Shown here: positions 12,724-26,600 of the stretch, piece after piece
How positions within the stretch are numbered: the stretch's first letter is position 1
Layout: the number at the start of each line of letters is the position of its first letter
DNA from: Colius striatus
Taxonomy: Eukaryota > Chordata > Aves > Coliiformes > Coliidae
Assembly: GCF_028858725.1 (NCBI RefSeq)
Contig: NC_084759.1
Coordinates: 91,322,889-91,386,888 of the forward strand
Length of the DNA stretch: 64,000 nucleotides
Direction: 5' to 3'
Position numbers and translations under genes: made by a program
The notes under the pieces: model-generated
The model's database searches: none
Seen by the model: only the letters and a program-made list of their open reading frames with translations
What the model was told of the DNA's origin: nothing

Positions 12724-14085
12724 GTGAGTAACGGCCGCGTCTCGCGCCCGTTCCGGGGGCTGCCCGCGCCGTATGGGTCTCCCCGTGTACAAAGGCGTCT
12801 TTTCCTGACGTAACTCTGAGGTGTTTTTTTTTTTTTCCCCCCACCGAGCGGGGCTGCGGTCCCGGAGCAGCTGAACGCGCCTGCGCCGGTTACGAAACTC
12901 GTCTCCCTCGCTTCCGCGCATGCTCTTTTGGCTTTGAGGAAACTGCTTGGTGCCCGTTGCGCCGGCACACGCCCGCCACATAGACTCGGCCGGGCTGCTT
13001 CCTGCGCATGCTCACGGCGCCTCCTCTTCAGCTCTCCCTCATGCGCCTGTGCCGCTCTCCCCCCCGTGTTTTTCCCCCTGCTCTTCTCCGTACTGGCCGG
13101 AATCTCGCGGAACTGCGGCTGCGCGGCTGCTCTCGCTTCTCTTACCGCCCCCCGCCTCCGGCCCCCTCCACGGCGCATGCGGAGCGACGCCGTTGCCGGG
13201 CGGGGAGGAGGAAGGCGGGGCTGGGGGCGCGCGCGTCCCTGTCCCTGCGCGGCGCGCGGCGGGAGGACAGCGCCGCTTCAGGGGCCGCGCAGCCCCTGAA
13301 GTCGCTACCGTCGCCTTGAGGAGCGGGAGAGACGGGCCACCCCCCACACACACCCCGGTACCGACGCTTTCCCCCTCGCCGTCAGGGACCTGCGGCTTAC
13401 GACTCTTCTCCGGGCAGATACCGGCTCTGATCTGAACCGTGAAACGTGACAGGAGCCGGGAGGGCTGCGCCTCAGTGTCATAGGCTCTCCACGCTATGTC
13501 TTGAAGGGGAAAGCTGGGTAAAATTTCAGGGGAGAAAAATATAAAAGGCAATCTAGCGATGTTCCCGCGATGTATAAGTACATGCGGGTATTAAACAAAG
13601 TGAGCCTTTACTAGTCCAAGCACGCTGGCTATATTATTCACAAGTAGGAAAAAGCACATCTCATAGTCTAGTGGGAAAACCCCCTGTGCCGCGTACCAGT
13701 GTGCTATACTCCCGCAGAAAGTGGAGGAAAGTATTTTACCTGATGACAGCGGTCAGAGAGACTTTTACTTGAGTGCTCTTTAGAGTCCAAACTCTCATTA
13801 GATGTCCAAATTGGATGCAGTTCATGTAAAGTGTTGAACAATGGGAAAAGTCATGGGAGTTATGAGATAGGAAATACTGTGGAATTTCACTGTGTAGTGA
13901 GCAAGCTCTTAATTAAATGACACTTATTTGAAAAGCTGTTAATTTTTGTTGCTGTTGTTGGACTCTGGAACTTAAAGGGTGGGTAAGCTGTAGGTATGAC
14001 AAGAGATGGTGATGAACTGCAGAAGGACACGACTTTTTGTGAATATGGTGAAGATCTTGTAGTTTTAGTTAATATTTTTATCCTT

Positions 14086-14137
14086 AGATGATCTCTAAAG
14101 GTCCCTTCCAACCATACCATTCTATGAGTCTATGATT
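14086..14137 (+). mobile_element. CR1 LINE 3'-end fragment
   Basis: The sequence carries the conserved CR1 tail: a GATGATCTCTAAAGG block, the TCCCTTCCAACC block, then the CCATTCTATGA-type terminal repeat. Only the last 50 bp or so is present, a severe 5' truncation typical of avian CR1 copies. It is in sense orientation within ZBTB21 intron 1. Confidence 0.85.
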
Positions 14138-17100
14138 AAAATACATTCTTAAATGTATTGTTGTACAACAAGGCTTTCAGTATTAAGTCGGGAGTAGTAA
14201 ATGTGTATTACAGGTAAATCCAGTAGTGCTTTGTTTGTTTTGCCTAAACACTGCCAGTTGTAATGTTCTGTTCTTAACTTTGCTCAAACTCACAAGCTAA
14301 CTGCTTTGACTAAAGTTTTCCATTGGGGTTATGCTGATTTTCTTGAGGGAAAGTTTCGAGCAAATTTTAGCACGTGATTATATAAAACTTGTTTGCAAAA
14401 AAACCCCAAATGATGTGGCCATCTCTTAGGTGCAAAGGGGATCTCACATCTCTTTCTCTCAGAAATTTTATTACCCACATGCTATTCAGCTGTAATCCCA
14501 AAAGAGCATTTAGTTTACCTGTAGAAAATCCACCCAACCTGACTGGATTGTGTAGGTTTTAAGAACTGTCATTTGTGTATTCTCAGCAAGGACTTGCCAG
14601 GAGATGTCACAGATTACAGCCTCTGGAGTTTTCAGCTGCAACAATGTCTGCCAGACCAGAATTTATTAGGAATGTCTCCAGATGCAAGCTCCTCTGAGCC
14701 TGCTGGAGCCAAGATAGGGATCCAAACGGAAAGTGAGAGACCATGCCTCTTGCTCTCAGTGATGCTCTTGCTCCTCTGCTAATTTCAACATTGCCATGTA
14801 ATCCAGAACAGGATGAGTTGAGTTCTTTTTTAATGCTTAAGAGAATCTATCCTTTACTATGTATTAGCACTCTAATATAAAAAGAGGCAATGACTGCTAA
14901 GAAGTTCCTGGAGTTCTCTTTGCACTGTATAATTAATAGTACATAAGAACACCTTTACAGAAAGCCGTGAACTCTCATGCTGTATTGAAGTTGCTCTTTT
15001 GAACTTCAGTAGCTGTGAAGCAGTTACTGTAAAAGCATCAAGTAAATTCCCATTATAGTTTTCAAGGTTTTGTTTTACCTGAAAAATAGTGTTAAGTACT
15101 TTCTGTAACCAAGTGTAGATTTACAGGGTAAAGGAGGAGCTGGGAAGAGGAAGTCGGGCTATAGCCACCATATAGTTTGTACTGCAGTGGGAAGTACTGT
15201 GCTGTGAGTCACACAGTATGGTTGCAGCTATTTCCATCTCTCACTGAAAGAAATTCTTGACTTTTGAGCAAGTGAGCTGTGTCATAATGAACTCTGCTAC
15301 CTTTAATGATCTGAGATCCTCCAAAGGGAAGAAAAAAATCTTTATAGAGGCAGCAAAATAATTTGTTGCAAGTGAAAGGGCTGCAGTATGCTGTGCTTTA
15401 AAATAGGTATTCTGTGCAGATGGAGTTGCTTTCCTCAAGTATTTATGATGTAGGTTTAATATTAGAGTAGTCTTGTTTCCAGTTTCTCCTTGATCATATT
15501 TTAGGCAGCAGTTCTATTTTCCTTCATTCATCATTCACACTTAAAAAAAAAAATCTGTTGTCTTTACTTATTGTCTACATTATGTGTTATGTTTATCTGG
15601 AATAGATCAGGCATAGTTTATGAACAAAAAAATGAATTACTGAGCAGCTGTTCTTCCTTATTAAACTCATTCTACCTCTGCTACCATCAGTTCAGTGGTC
15701 TTACAGCCCATCAAAAATAAGAAAGTTTCAAAATCACCCAGTCCTGATTGTTGACAGGGTTTTTTTCCCTTAGAGGTTTAGTGAAACACCACAACTTTGC
15801 TGTGCAAAAATCATAATCTATGATGAAAAGGCATGAAAAATCCTTTGACCGAATACTTGCAAAAAAATATTGTGGAACTTTTCATATTAATCTGTATACA
15901 ATTAAGTTGCATTCTTCAGGAAAAGGAAGAAGTATTTTCCCCTTTTTTTTTGTCTCAGACCATTAATCTCCTTATCCCTGGTTTATCCTTCATCAGCACT
16001 TAACAGTGTGAGTAATCTTTAGGTTGCAATTCATTCTCAGTAATCTCTTTGATAAGTTTTGGCTGGTGCAGGGACAGTTTTTACAGGGACAATGAGTGTC
16101 CCTACTGTCTCCTTGGCCCCCATCCCTCTGCCTCCCTGATTTCTCTCCAATGCTGTATGGCTCATGCTTAGGTCAGCACCAAGCCTGACACCAGACTACA
16201 CTGGAACTAGGAGTGTACCAGCAGTCCCAGTGAGGTGAATGCCCATCAGTTAAAAAATATTTAAGAGGTACATTGAAGTGGACTATTTGGTGTTCTGTTC
16301 TGAATACATTTATGAGTATCTTCTGAAAAAAAATCTAAAATAGTGTTCTTGGTACAGTAAATGAGACTCACAAAAATCCTTCTAAAGTAGATTAAGAAAT
16401 GTGGAAGGAAAAGCAGAATTACTGTGATTTCCAATCACTGTTTGTCACAAATTAATCTACCTGTTGCTATCTAAAAGGATTAGTGTATTTTGTGCTCAGG
16501 CATGGCTCTGAAAACAGTCCTTCAACTGTTGAGGTCAATGGCCAAATTTCTTGGAAGGTCAGTGAGAATAGGACTAGCTGATTTCTCATAAATGCTTTTG
16601 AGGAATAAAAAAATATATATAGTGTTCTTGTTCGTGGGGTGGGGGGTTGAATGTATGAGACATTGCCTACCTCTAAATGCATGTAGACTTTGATTAAGCT
16701 GAACCCTATTCATAACTTTGTAAATCTCTTACATAAAATTCATGTAAAATTGCAGTTGTCTTTCCCCTTTTGCAGTATCCTGTATTGTCTTCCCAGTATC
16801 ATAATTAATGATGGCTGAATGGAGATGATGGCTGAATGGCATTCTCTTTGGATCCCTTAAGTGAGTGGACAATATGTATGTTCCCTGAATCATAAGTTTC
16901 TCGCTTGACAATTTTTTAGACTCAGCTTTTATATTAGTTCTTCATGTTTCAGTTCAAGTACATGACTTTTCCTCCCATCTCTTGTTTTATTAGAGAAACC
17001 TTAACATAAACACAATCTCATTGATAGAAAACTTTATATGGCTTCACTTCCCATCTGAAGTATACTCTGTCTGTAAAATGTGCCTTTATATTCATAAAAA

Positions 17101-18810
17101 TATGCCCACATTTAGGGTTTGGCATTTTCACTATACCAGCAAAACTAAAAGCAGTATGTAGACAAAATTCTATTGCGAATTAGGCCAGTTAAACCCGGGA
17201 AGAGTGGCTAATATACTAAAGCAGATGACTGCTTTACTCAATTTGGTAAGTATATCTCAGTATTACCAATACAATAATAAAGTCAACCTATAGAAAGAGT
17301 ACAAGTGTACACGTCTGACGTGTGTCTTGCCTCCTTCAAATTCTTAATTCCATGCATATCTCACCAAAAAGTTATACAAAGTATTTCTGTGGATGAGGTT
17401 TTTGTAAGTGTTTAAATTTTATGGTCTTGCCCCATCAGACAGTTTAATAGCAATGTCACAAATTCCCAAGAGAAGGGAAATTGAAGAACTTCTTAGGTAA
17501 AGGTGTTTTCAAACTTTTTAGTCTCTCATTTAGTTTACAGCAACTTGGTTGATGAGTTACACACCTTTCAGTCAAACCACTGAGGCAAGTATCAAGCTGT
17601 GTTGGATGTGCTTTAATCTTCATGGACTCTTTCAAGAAGTATTAGAAAAGCTCACAAAGAGCACATATTTCTCCCTTATATCCAGTAAATGAGTAGTCCT
17701 ATGGATCAGTTTACTTATACAGCAAGCTAGTCCTTCCTTACTAGGGGGAGGAGACGTGCTCCTTGCAGGAGCAATCCTTACTTAGATTGGACTGTGTGTC
17801 AGATGAAGTGACACCCTTACTTACTGCTTGTTTGTAAACAAGAATGAGAAGGACAAGTAGAGCTTTGTGATGTTACTGTGACATTCTGCAGTTTGCTGCA
17901 AGTTGGGAGGAGCTATTTTCAGTATCAATTGGCAAAAACAGTGGGTATGATCTGGATGTGAAAAGTAGCTTCTAATTTCTAAGAGAATTTCTAATCCATA
18001 AGCAGGATAACTGCTTATTATTTGTCTCTAGTGGAGGGCAAAATAGACTGCACAATATTATAGAATTTCTTCTTTCCTTCTTAAATTTCTACTTCTGTAG
18101 ATGTGGAGGATAAATAGTTAGAAATTAATAGATCAATTTCACACATTAGCAAATAGGGTGTTTATCTGATTTCATGCCAGTCTTCCTATTGGTGAGTCTC
18201 TGCTTGCTGCCGAGTTACTGGAGATGAAAAACATTTTTCTTTTTTGGATAAAGTTCACAGTATTGTCTGCAGTGGAAAACAGTAAAAGCAGTTAATCACA
18301 TTTTGTTAAATCCAGGAAGATGGAATCCCTGAACTTGCAGCGAGAGGTTACTCAAACATCTAGTTAGAAAAATATTAGAGAAGTGCAAACAGTCTTGACC
18401 TGCAAGCTTAAAGCTTTTAGATACACTTTTCAAGGGTGTGTGTGGGGCGTGTGTGTAAATATATATGGATTGTAGGAGAAGCTGTATGTTGGAAAGGCTG
18501 CTGATGGGGGAAGAGGCATTTGATAAACTCTTGTCAAATTCAAATAATGAAATCCAGCATAGGATCCTTGAGTAGAGGTTTAAGCAATATTGGTTTCTTT
18601 TGCATCTGGACTCTTGAGGAGTAGTGGGACTTTTTTCCCCCTTGTGTCTGAAACAGCATATGAATTATCAGAGTTAACAATTCCTCTGCAAAACACTTAC
18701 AGCTGAATGCAACATTCCTGCATTTATATGGAGATATTCCAGTAAGTCACCTGTGGGTTTTTTTTCGTAGCAGTTTTAGAATCCATGTTTCTTTGAGTTT
18801 GAGTGTTTTT

Positions 18811-18837
18811 TGTGGTGTGGTGTGGTGTGGTGTGGTG
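18811..18837. repeat. (TGTGG)n pentamer microsatellite
   Basis: Just over five perfect tandem TGTGG units, following a T-rich stretch in ZBTB21 intron 1. Confidence 0.9.
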
Positions 18838-21800
18838 ATTTACTGCCACCACATTTCTCCTGTATATTTTCCCTCTTGAAACCCTTGTTCAGTCTCCCTT
18901 GTTGCCTGAGTCCTCTGAGTTTCTTCCTCCTTCCTTGTATTCTCTGCTTTTAATTGCAGTTTCTTACAGCCCTGGTGCTTCTTTGCTGCAATGTTGCATC
19001 TTACTAAGTGCTTCAGAACATGGTCTTTCCTGCTGCCATCCCCAATGTGCTGTTCACATAGCTTCAGGTAACAGCTATGCCCTTATAATGGAAGTCAGCA
19101 GGCCACATCAACATCTTCTTTTAGTTGTTTGTATATTTGCAAGTGTATTAAAGCTGACATTATTCACACAAATATGTGCCTGATTCTGTGTGTAAAGTTT
19201 TGGTATTGGTGACTTCGTTGTTTCTGAAGGTGAAGTTTCAGACAGGCAAAACTGATGGAATAACCTGCTGACAAAGACTTCTCTTGCTTCAACTCTGACC
19301 TCTTGTAGAGCGGGTTAGACTCTTAACATACAAAACAGCAAACAGATATAAAAAGCTGGTTTTATTTTGTTTGCTTGTGTGTTGTTTCCTGCTTCATTTT
19401 AGAGAGCTGAATCAATCAACTTACCGGGAGGTCAAATAAGCAGCAGAGATGGTGAAAGGAAGAGGAGGGTACTGCAGGGCTGTGAGGAGGGGACAGAGGA
19501 AGGGAAGGGGAACTACCACTTCAAAGGCAGGTCGCTGTGGAGATCCATAAATTGTTGGGCCAAAGATTCAGCTTTTTCACCCTTGTGAGGAGCTTTCCTT
19601 AGTAGAGATTTTCTTTTTGCAGTAATTTTCAAATAGTAGAGGTGCCTTTTTCTATCCTTGTTGAAGAAAGAAAATAAATCTAATACCAAATACACAGTGC
19701 TTAGGTTTCTGAAATCTAGTTTGATGAGATCACTAGAAGGCTGTTGAAGATTAAGTCTAAAATCTCTTCTTGGCCTGTAGGAAGCAAGGAAAGCTGCAGG
19801 TGCCTCTACTGTACTTGCCCTTCCTGGGTCTGAAGTCTTGCCGTCACTGTTGCTCCCGAGGACCAGCAGCTGCTAAGAGTACGTGGCACTTGAACACAGA
19901 CAATGAGAGATTTTCTGATATGCTCCTGCTGTTTCCTTGATGTCACTGGAACATCATGGAAGAAAGAGAGAAGAGGTTTTTTCCAGTCAGTAGCGAAGAA
20001 GACTGGAAAAAAAAAAAAGGGTTGGAATAGAAGCAGACTGTCTGGAGGAAAACGCTTAGGTAGGTAATGACAAAATAGTCTTTAGCTGAGGAAGTACAAG
20101 TCCTCAAACACCTGGAATCAAATCTAGTATTACAAGAAACTGCCGTAATTCTGTTATTTACACAAAAGCTAGGCACACCTTGTGTGTTAGGGCTGAACAT
20201 GGTCAGTCAAGTGTTGGCATTGATGGCAAACTGTTGTAAGGAGTTCTTGCCTTCTTGCAACTGCTGCGCTGCCACTTTTTGCTGCTTCTTCAGTTACGCC
20301 AGTGCAATCATTCTTGAGATTGTGGTTTAATATAAGAATTGACCTGTGTTTGAAAAGAAATATTTGGGTTTTATTTATTATCTGATCTGCTGTGTAGTAC
20401 AGGCATGCAAATATTTGTAGTGGCACAGCCGAAGGAGGAGTGAATTATACCGTGCAGATAACATGAACAAAAGAGAGCAGGAATGTCTTGGATAGTGTTA
20501 CTGAAAAGTGTTCATGTAAGGGATACATTGTACCTTTACTCTGGTAATCTTTGGAAGTTTTTTACATCTAAGTATTTTGAGCTTTCAGAAGACCTGTGTA
20601 AATGTCTTTAAATGGTTCTGCAAACCAGTTCTGGTTTTGTTTCTTAATGTAGCTTGTTTTATTTGTGACTGTTGTGGCTACTAAGCTGAAAGTCAAGTAC
20701 TTGAATTAGAAATACCAGGATTAAAGCTGCCTTTGCAGGATTAATTTGGTCCCTTGCCATTTGTGTATGTTGCAGCCTTGGTTTCTGTTAAAGTGACAGA
20801 GTTACATTGCACTAACTAGCTCTGCGTCCTTCACTGCCAGGAGAAGATTGTGTGCTTTGAGAATGAAAGGGAGGATTGTAGTGGGATGCCTTTCTCTGTC
20901 TTGTTTAATGTGATAAATTGAAGCAGTTCTGTGAATAAAAAAGGAGAATGCGGAAAGAAGAATGGGTGACTTGGATTCTGTTTCAGGTGTGCAGATTTTA
21001 CATGCATCTCTACTAATAGCATTGCTGTGCTACAGTGGACAAAGGAATACATAGTAATGACATGGTGTTTTTTCTGCTAGTGTCTTACACAAGACATAAG
21101 GCCTGGTTAAAACAGATGAAAATAAAAGATTTTTAAATATTTCAAAACATTTGGCTGGTATGCTCCTTTCCTACTGTTATCTTTGAAGCATGGATTCTGC
21201 AGCAACTTCTCCTGGCTGTCTCCAGTAATATTTTAGTTCATATTTCCTTCATAAGCACACTGTTGAGCTGTTACCTACATATAACATGCTGTAATGTGCA
21301 TCCCAGATGAATTGCTTGAATTTGCAAGCTCAATTTCTTTCAGATGAAGCTAAATGAAACTATGCATTCCTGGAACACTTGTTCTAATAACACTCCGAAG
21401 TGTCAACATGTGCCCACACCACAAGACTGGATTTGGGCCAGTCAATCTCCACAAGGGAGACAGGTAGTACATACACACCATACCACCACTCCTCCCCAGA
21501 CAGCACTGTTAAGCAAAACATAGAAAGGAAACCAAAACAGATTGGTTTCTCAAATTCACAGAAGCTTGGCTGTTCTGCTCTTTTTAGATGGAGGTGTCAG
21601 GATATTACATGATAACGATATGGAGTGAATTAATGATAAATTAGTGTTGATAAAGTGACACTGCAATACAATGAAACACCCAGTAAAGAAAGATCTGGTG
21701 AGGAAACAGTATGCCGCTTTTCCTATTGCTATGACACTATTAGCTCATTCAGTAGTTGCAGACGTAGAAGCAGTAGCTTGGTCCTATGATATGGTCAGTG

Positions 21801-22013
21801 CCCTCAGTCACCACACGTGGCACCTTTTAAGTCATTTCTTAATAAATCCAAATTAGACTTTGACCACTTATATCCATTAGTTGTAAGATTTACCATCCTT
21901 ATTTATTAGTCATGGGTATACAGCTTCTTAATATTGTTTTTTATTTTGATAAACTTTTCACTTTTGCTTTTAAGCTGATGGATAATGCAACCTTTTTTGT
22001 TGTAGTAGCATGC

Positions 22014-22137
22014 AGAAACACAGAATCTCAAGGGTTGGAAGGGGCCTTGAAAGATCATCTAGTCCAACCCCTTGCCAGAGCAGGACCACCTAGCAGGTCA
22101 CACAGGAAGTCCAGGCAGGTTCCAGTGAAGGAGACAT
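22014..22137 (-). mobile_element. CR1 LINE 3'-end fragment, antisense
   Basis: Read on the minus strand this is a CR1 tail: the reverse complement of the terminal repeat (CACAGAATCTC), the GGTTGGAAGGGGCC block, GATCATCTAGTCCAACCCC and GGTCACACAGGAAG. It is about 120 bp, 5'-truncated and somewhat diverged. It lies head-on to the sense CR1 starting at 22285, so the two form an imperfect inverted repeat in the ZBTB21 pre-mRNA. Confidence 0.88.
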
Positions 22138-22284
22138 TTGTACTTCATGTACAAATTATCAACTAAAGAGCAGTTTATCAAACCAGACATTAAATGGGGG
22201 ACTTGCTCTTAAGAGACACATTGACTTGTCTTACTAGCACCATAGAGGAAGATGGTGTAAAATCACTTTTTTTTTCTGTTGTGT

Positions 22285-22530
22285 CTAGTAACAGGACTAG
22301 AGGTAAAGTTCCATTTAAACACAAGGAAAAACTATTTCACTCTGAGGGTGAGGGAGTCCTGGCACAGGCTGCCCAGGGAGGGTGTGGAGTCTCCTTCCTT
22401 GGAGGTTTTCAAAACTCTCCTGGGTGCATTCCTGTGTGACCTGATATAGATGAACCTGCTTTAGCAGTGGGGTTGAATTGGATGATCTCTAAAGGTCCCT
22501 TCCAACCCCTACCATTCTATGATTCTATGA
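22285..22530 (+). mobile_element. CR1 LINE fragment, end of ORF2 plus 3' UTR
   Basis: This sense copy spans about 245 bp and includes the end of the CR1 ORF2 region (GGCTGCCCAGGGAGG), the GTGTGACCTGAT block, AACCTGCTTTAGCAG, GATGATCTCTAAAGG and the CCATTCTATGATTCTATGA terminal repeat. It is 5'-truncated with no usable open frame. Confidence 0.92.
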
Positions 22531-23662
22531 AAATTCTTATGGGTTAACTTGGGCAAAAAAAAGAAAATTTGCTCTTACTGTTTTCTCTGTGTTTGTGCTT
22601 GTGAAAGGATACATAAATTTCAATTCGTGCTACTGAAGTTCTTTGTTTAAACTGACTTAAAACTTGATTTTCTTTTTTTTTTGTTAAGATCTAATCAGAA
22701 TCAGTCAATTGAGTTACTGAGACATCCTACAATATAGAGTGAGCTGTGTTTTGAGGCATATGAAACATCTGCAATGTAATTTAATCTGTGCTTATTGTAC
22801 TCTTGAATGCATCCAGGGGTAACTGTTCCTCAAGTATATGGGTTGTGGACATAAAGTGCTCTTATGCTAATGAATGAAACGGGGAGTATAGTTCTCTATT
22901 TGCTTTTAAGATGGAGCAAAGCAAAGCAGGGATAGTTCAGTTCTAATTGTGATACATCCAAGAAACCAGATCCTGTTTGTGCAGTTATAATCTAGAGTTT
23001 GATATTTGATAGCTAGCTAGAAGTCTGTTAACAATACTTATAAGCAAACGTGATAAATTAATCCAGACTACAGAAAATAATCCTGCTCTTATCTCCCTTC
23101 CCAATATTAATGCCCTTTTCATAATCCCATTAAAAATTACAACAAACCCTGATAATTTTTATAGTCAGTAAGAGACTGTCAGGATTGCTTAGCTCAGAAA
23201 GGTGACTTGGCATAACTAAGCTTTAGGTATCTGTCTCAAGCATTTATCAAGATAGATCTTTGTAAGGCTAAAGCTGGGAAAAAGCTGATCAAAACTGAAG
23301 GGACTCAACTATTTCTTCATGTGGACAGGGGTACTGCAGGAAGATAACACAGTTGTTCTTCTTCCCCACAGTTAGTTAGATATAATATTATAATATAGTA
23401 TTTTGAGTGTAAAATGAGTGATTAACAGTGTATGTGCAAGTGGGCACATGAGCTGGTTCTTCTCATGCCTGTGCATCTGTTGGAGTGTTGCTTTAATTCC
23501 CACACCTTTCCTCCAAACAAGCTGTTTTCTTCAGTGCTGCTGAAGGTAGTTTAGTTGGTCTATGAAGTACAGAAGGATTAGGTTTGTTTATCTGTTACAA
23601 CAGTTCAGATAAGGCAACCTACAAGTTTTCCTTTGTTCTTCTTTTTCAGAAACAGCAGAATC

Positions 23663-26600
23663 ATGGAGGGGCTCTTGCATTACATAAATCCAGCACACGC
23701 CATTTCACTTCTAAGCGCCCTGAATGAGGAGCGTCTAAAAGGACAGCTGTGTGATGTTGTTCTTATAGTAGGAGATCAGAAATTTCGAGCTCATAAAAAC
23801 GTTCTGGCTGCCAGCAGTGAATACTTCCAGACTCTCTTCACAAATAAGGAGAATGAATCACAGTCAGTGTTTCAACTCGACTTTTGTGAGCCGGATGCTT
23901 TCGATAATGTGTTAAACTACATTTATTCTTCATCCTTGTTCATTGAGAAAGGCAGTCTTGCAGCTGTGCAAGAACTGGGCTACAGTCTTGGAATATCCTT
24001 TCTTACAAACATTGTTTCTAAGAGTCCTCAAGCTCCTTTTCCAGCTTGCCCTGCTAAGAAAATACTCTATCAAGATGAAGAAGAAAATAGTTCTCAGAAG
24101 AGAAGTGTCATTGTCTGTCAGAACAGAATTGAAGCACAAGTGAAAAGTATAAATCAAACACAACATGATTTAAGCCATATTTCTAAACCTTCACCCTCTG
24201 TTACTGTCAAAACTAGCAGCAGACCACAAGTAACAAAACCAACTGACACCCTTCACAACTTATCGCTAACTGAAAGGAGATGGCTGAAAGAAAGTCCTGT
24301 GAGCTATACCAAGGTTCATGAAACTTCTGCAGCTGTGGAGGATCAGAGCAGAGGTGGCTTAGTGAAAAGGAACACAGTACTGCCTCAAATACCTTTAGCA
24401 GATAAAGAAATTTCAAGTGATGAACCAGGAAGCAGTGGTCAGCTTTTAAGAGGAAAGGCTGCTGAGATGTCATTAAAAAGACCACGTCCGCCAGTCTTGT
24501 CTCTGCGTGGTGCATCAGAGTCTACATTTTTGCTGCGAGAAGCAGGAAAAGGAAATGGCCCAGGTGAAGACAGGAATTTGCTATACTACTCAAAGTTAGG
24601 GCTAGTAATTCCATCTAGTGGATCTGGTCCAGAAAACCAAAGTATTGACCGAAGCGGTCCACTTGTAAAAAGTCTCCTTCGAAGGTCACTGTCCATGGAC
24701 AGCCAGGTTCCTATTTACTCACCTTCTGTTGACCTAAAACCTTCACAGGTATCATCCTCCTCCTCACCAGGAACTAATGATTCCCAGAAGACATTTAGTG
24801 TTGTGTCCCAAAAGTCATCCTTGAAAGAGTCATCAGAGAAGTTAGTCATAGATGAAAAACCACAGGTAATACACCCACATCGCCTTAGGTCTTTCAGTGC
24901 CTCTCAGTCAACCGATAGGGAAGTTGCTTCCCCTCTCACAGAGGTGCAAATAAAAACTGAACCTAGCAGTCCACTTTCAGATCCTGCCGAAATAATAAGA
25001 GTTACAGTGGGTGATGCTGCAGCATCGACAAATAAAGACTTTGCGTTTAAAACCGAGGATGATCATAAGGAACCAAGTAGACTTCCAGCAAAAAGGAGAT
25101 TTCAAGCTGATAGAAGACAACCATTTAAGAAACTGAAAGCAGATGAGCAGGGTTCTCCTGGGTCAGAAGATAACTTTGAGGAAGGCTCAAGCCCTACACA
25201 CCTTGATGCTGATTTTGCCGATTCTGATGTCAGTAAAGATGAATACAGCGAGATGGAGGAAGCGAGACCAAATAAAAAATTTAAATGCAAGCACTGCCTT
25301 AAAATTTTCAGATCAACAGCAGGACTTCATCGTCATGTTAACATGTATCACAATCCAGAGAAGCCCTACGCTTGTGACATATGCCACAAGAGATTTCACA
25401 CAAATTTCAAAGTGTGGACACACTGCCAGACGCAGCATGGAATTGTGAAGAATCCCTCACCGGCTTCTAGTTCACATGCTGTTTTGGATGAAAAATTCCA
25501 AAGGAAACTGATCGATATAGTGAGAGAGAGAGAAATTAAGAAAGCTCTAATTGTTAAGCTGAGACGTGGCAAGCAAGGTTTTCAGGCACAGTCTGCTTCA
25601 CAAGCACAACAGGTCATCAAGAGGAATTTAAGGTCGAGAACCAAAGGAGCCTATATTTGTACCTACTGTGGGAAAGCTTATCGTTTCCTCTCACAATTTA
25701 AACAGCACATAAAAATGCACCCAGGGGAGAAACCGATTGGAGGAAATAAGGCTCCGAAGCAGAAAGACCATGCTCATATTGAAAGTCCAGTAGAAAGCAA
25801 GGAGGTTTATCAGTGCCGTCTCTGCAATGCTAAGCTCTCTTCACTTATTGAACAGGGAAATCATGAGCGACTCTGTAGAAATGCTACTTTCTGTCCTTAC
25901 TGCAGCCTTAGGTTTTCTACTCCAGAGCTGAGGCATGAGCACGAAAACAAGTGTGAGTACAAGAAGCTTACTTGTCTTGAGTGTATGCGTAGCTTTAAAT
26001 CATCCTTTAGTATTTGGCGTCATCAAGTCGAAGTTCACAATCAAAACACGATGGCTCCATCAGAGAACGTTTCCCTACCTATCCCTACCCTGGATCACAA
26101 TGGAGAAATAACTAGTTCATCGAGATTGCCTCAATCAGAATCCAATAAAATGAACCATTTGGTTGCTGCAAAGGAAGATGGTGTGTTCAGTGATTCGTCA
26201 GAACAAATCAATTTTGATTCTGAAGATTCCTCATGCCTACCTGAAGACTTAAGTGTTTCCAAGCAGTTGAAAATTCAGATCAAAGAGGAGCCTGCAGATG
26301 ATGTAGAGGATGAGGTCACCGAAACGAGCAGAGAACCTAAGGAAGTAGTCTCCAACAAAGATGCCGGTTTGTGGCCCTGTGAAAAGTGTGGAAAGATTTT
26401 TACTGTACGCAAACAGCTGGAACGTCACCAAGAGCTCTTATGCTCTGTGAAGCCATTTATTTGTCATGTGTGTAACAAGGCCTTCCGAACCAATTTCCGT
26501 CTGTGGAGTCACTTCCAGTCTCACATGTCACAGGCCGCAGAGGAGTCCACCAATAAAGAGCCTGAGATATGTCCACCAGCTAATTCCCCATCACCACCAC

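Larger units (their letters stand above)
12000..13450. promoter_or_regulatory. ZBTB21: CpG island, ZBTB21 promoter
   Basis: An abrupt switch from AT-rich sequence to very GC-rich, CpG-dense sequence occurs near 12000 and reverts near 13450. Long spurious open frames on both strands are typical of stop-codon depletion in GC-rich DNA and are not genes. Short CA runs (about 12137-12199) lie at the left side. The likely start of transcription is near the CRE and YY1-like sites at 12607-12627, just before a strong splice donor at 12724. The island extends 700 bp into the first intron, so alternative first exons or divergent transcription are possible. Boundaries are judged by eye. Confidence 0.85.
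12724..23649 (+). other. ZBTB21: ZBTB21 intron 1 (5' UTR intron)
   Basis: This runs from the donor at 12724 to the acceptor ending at 23649 (pyrimidine tract followed by CAG). After the CpG island it is AT-rich, with no convincing coding exon. It contains CR1 fragments at 14086, 22014 and 22285, a TGTGG pentamer array at 18811 and a 17-bp-period duplication of ATGATGGCTGAATGG (16808-16839). Extra non-coding exons may be hidden here and would need transcript data. Confidence 0.6.

Noticed and set aside
12030-13551. Many long ORFs on both strands in the ZBTB21 CpG island
   Set aside because: Arg/Pro/Ala/Gly-rich translations in several frames at once, explained by lack of stop codons in GC-rich sequence; no domains.
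23633-23662. N-terminal extension of ZBTB21 starting ten codons earlier (Phe-rich)
   Set aside because: The upstream codons are the pyrimidine tract and AG of the splice acceptor; the first codon is TTG and lies in the intron. The ATG at 23663 matches the known start.
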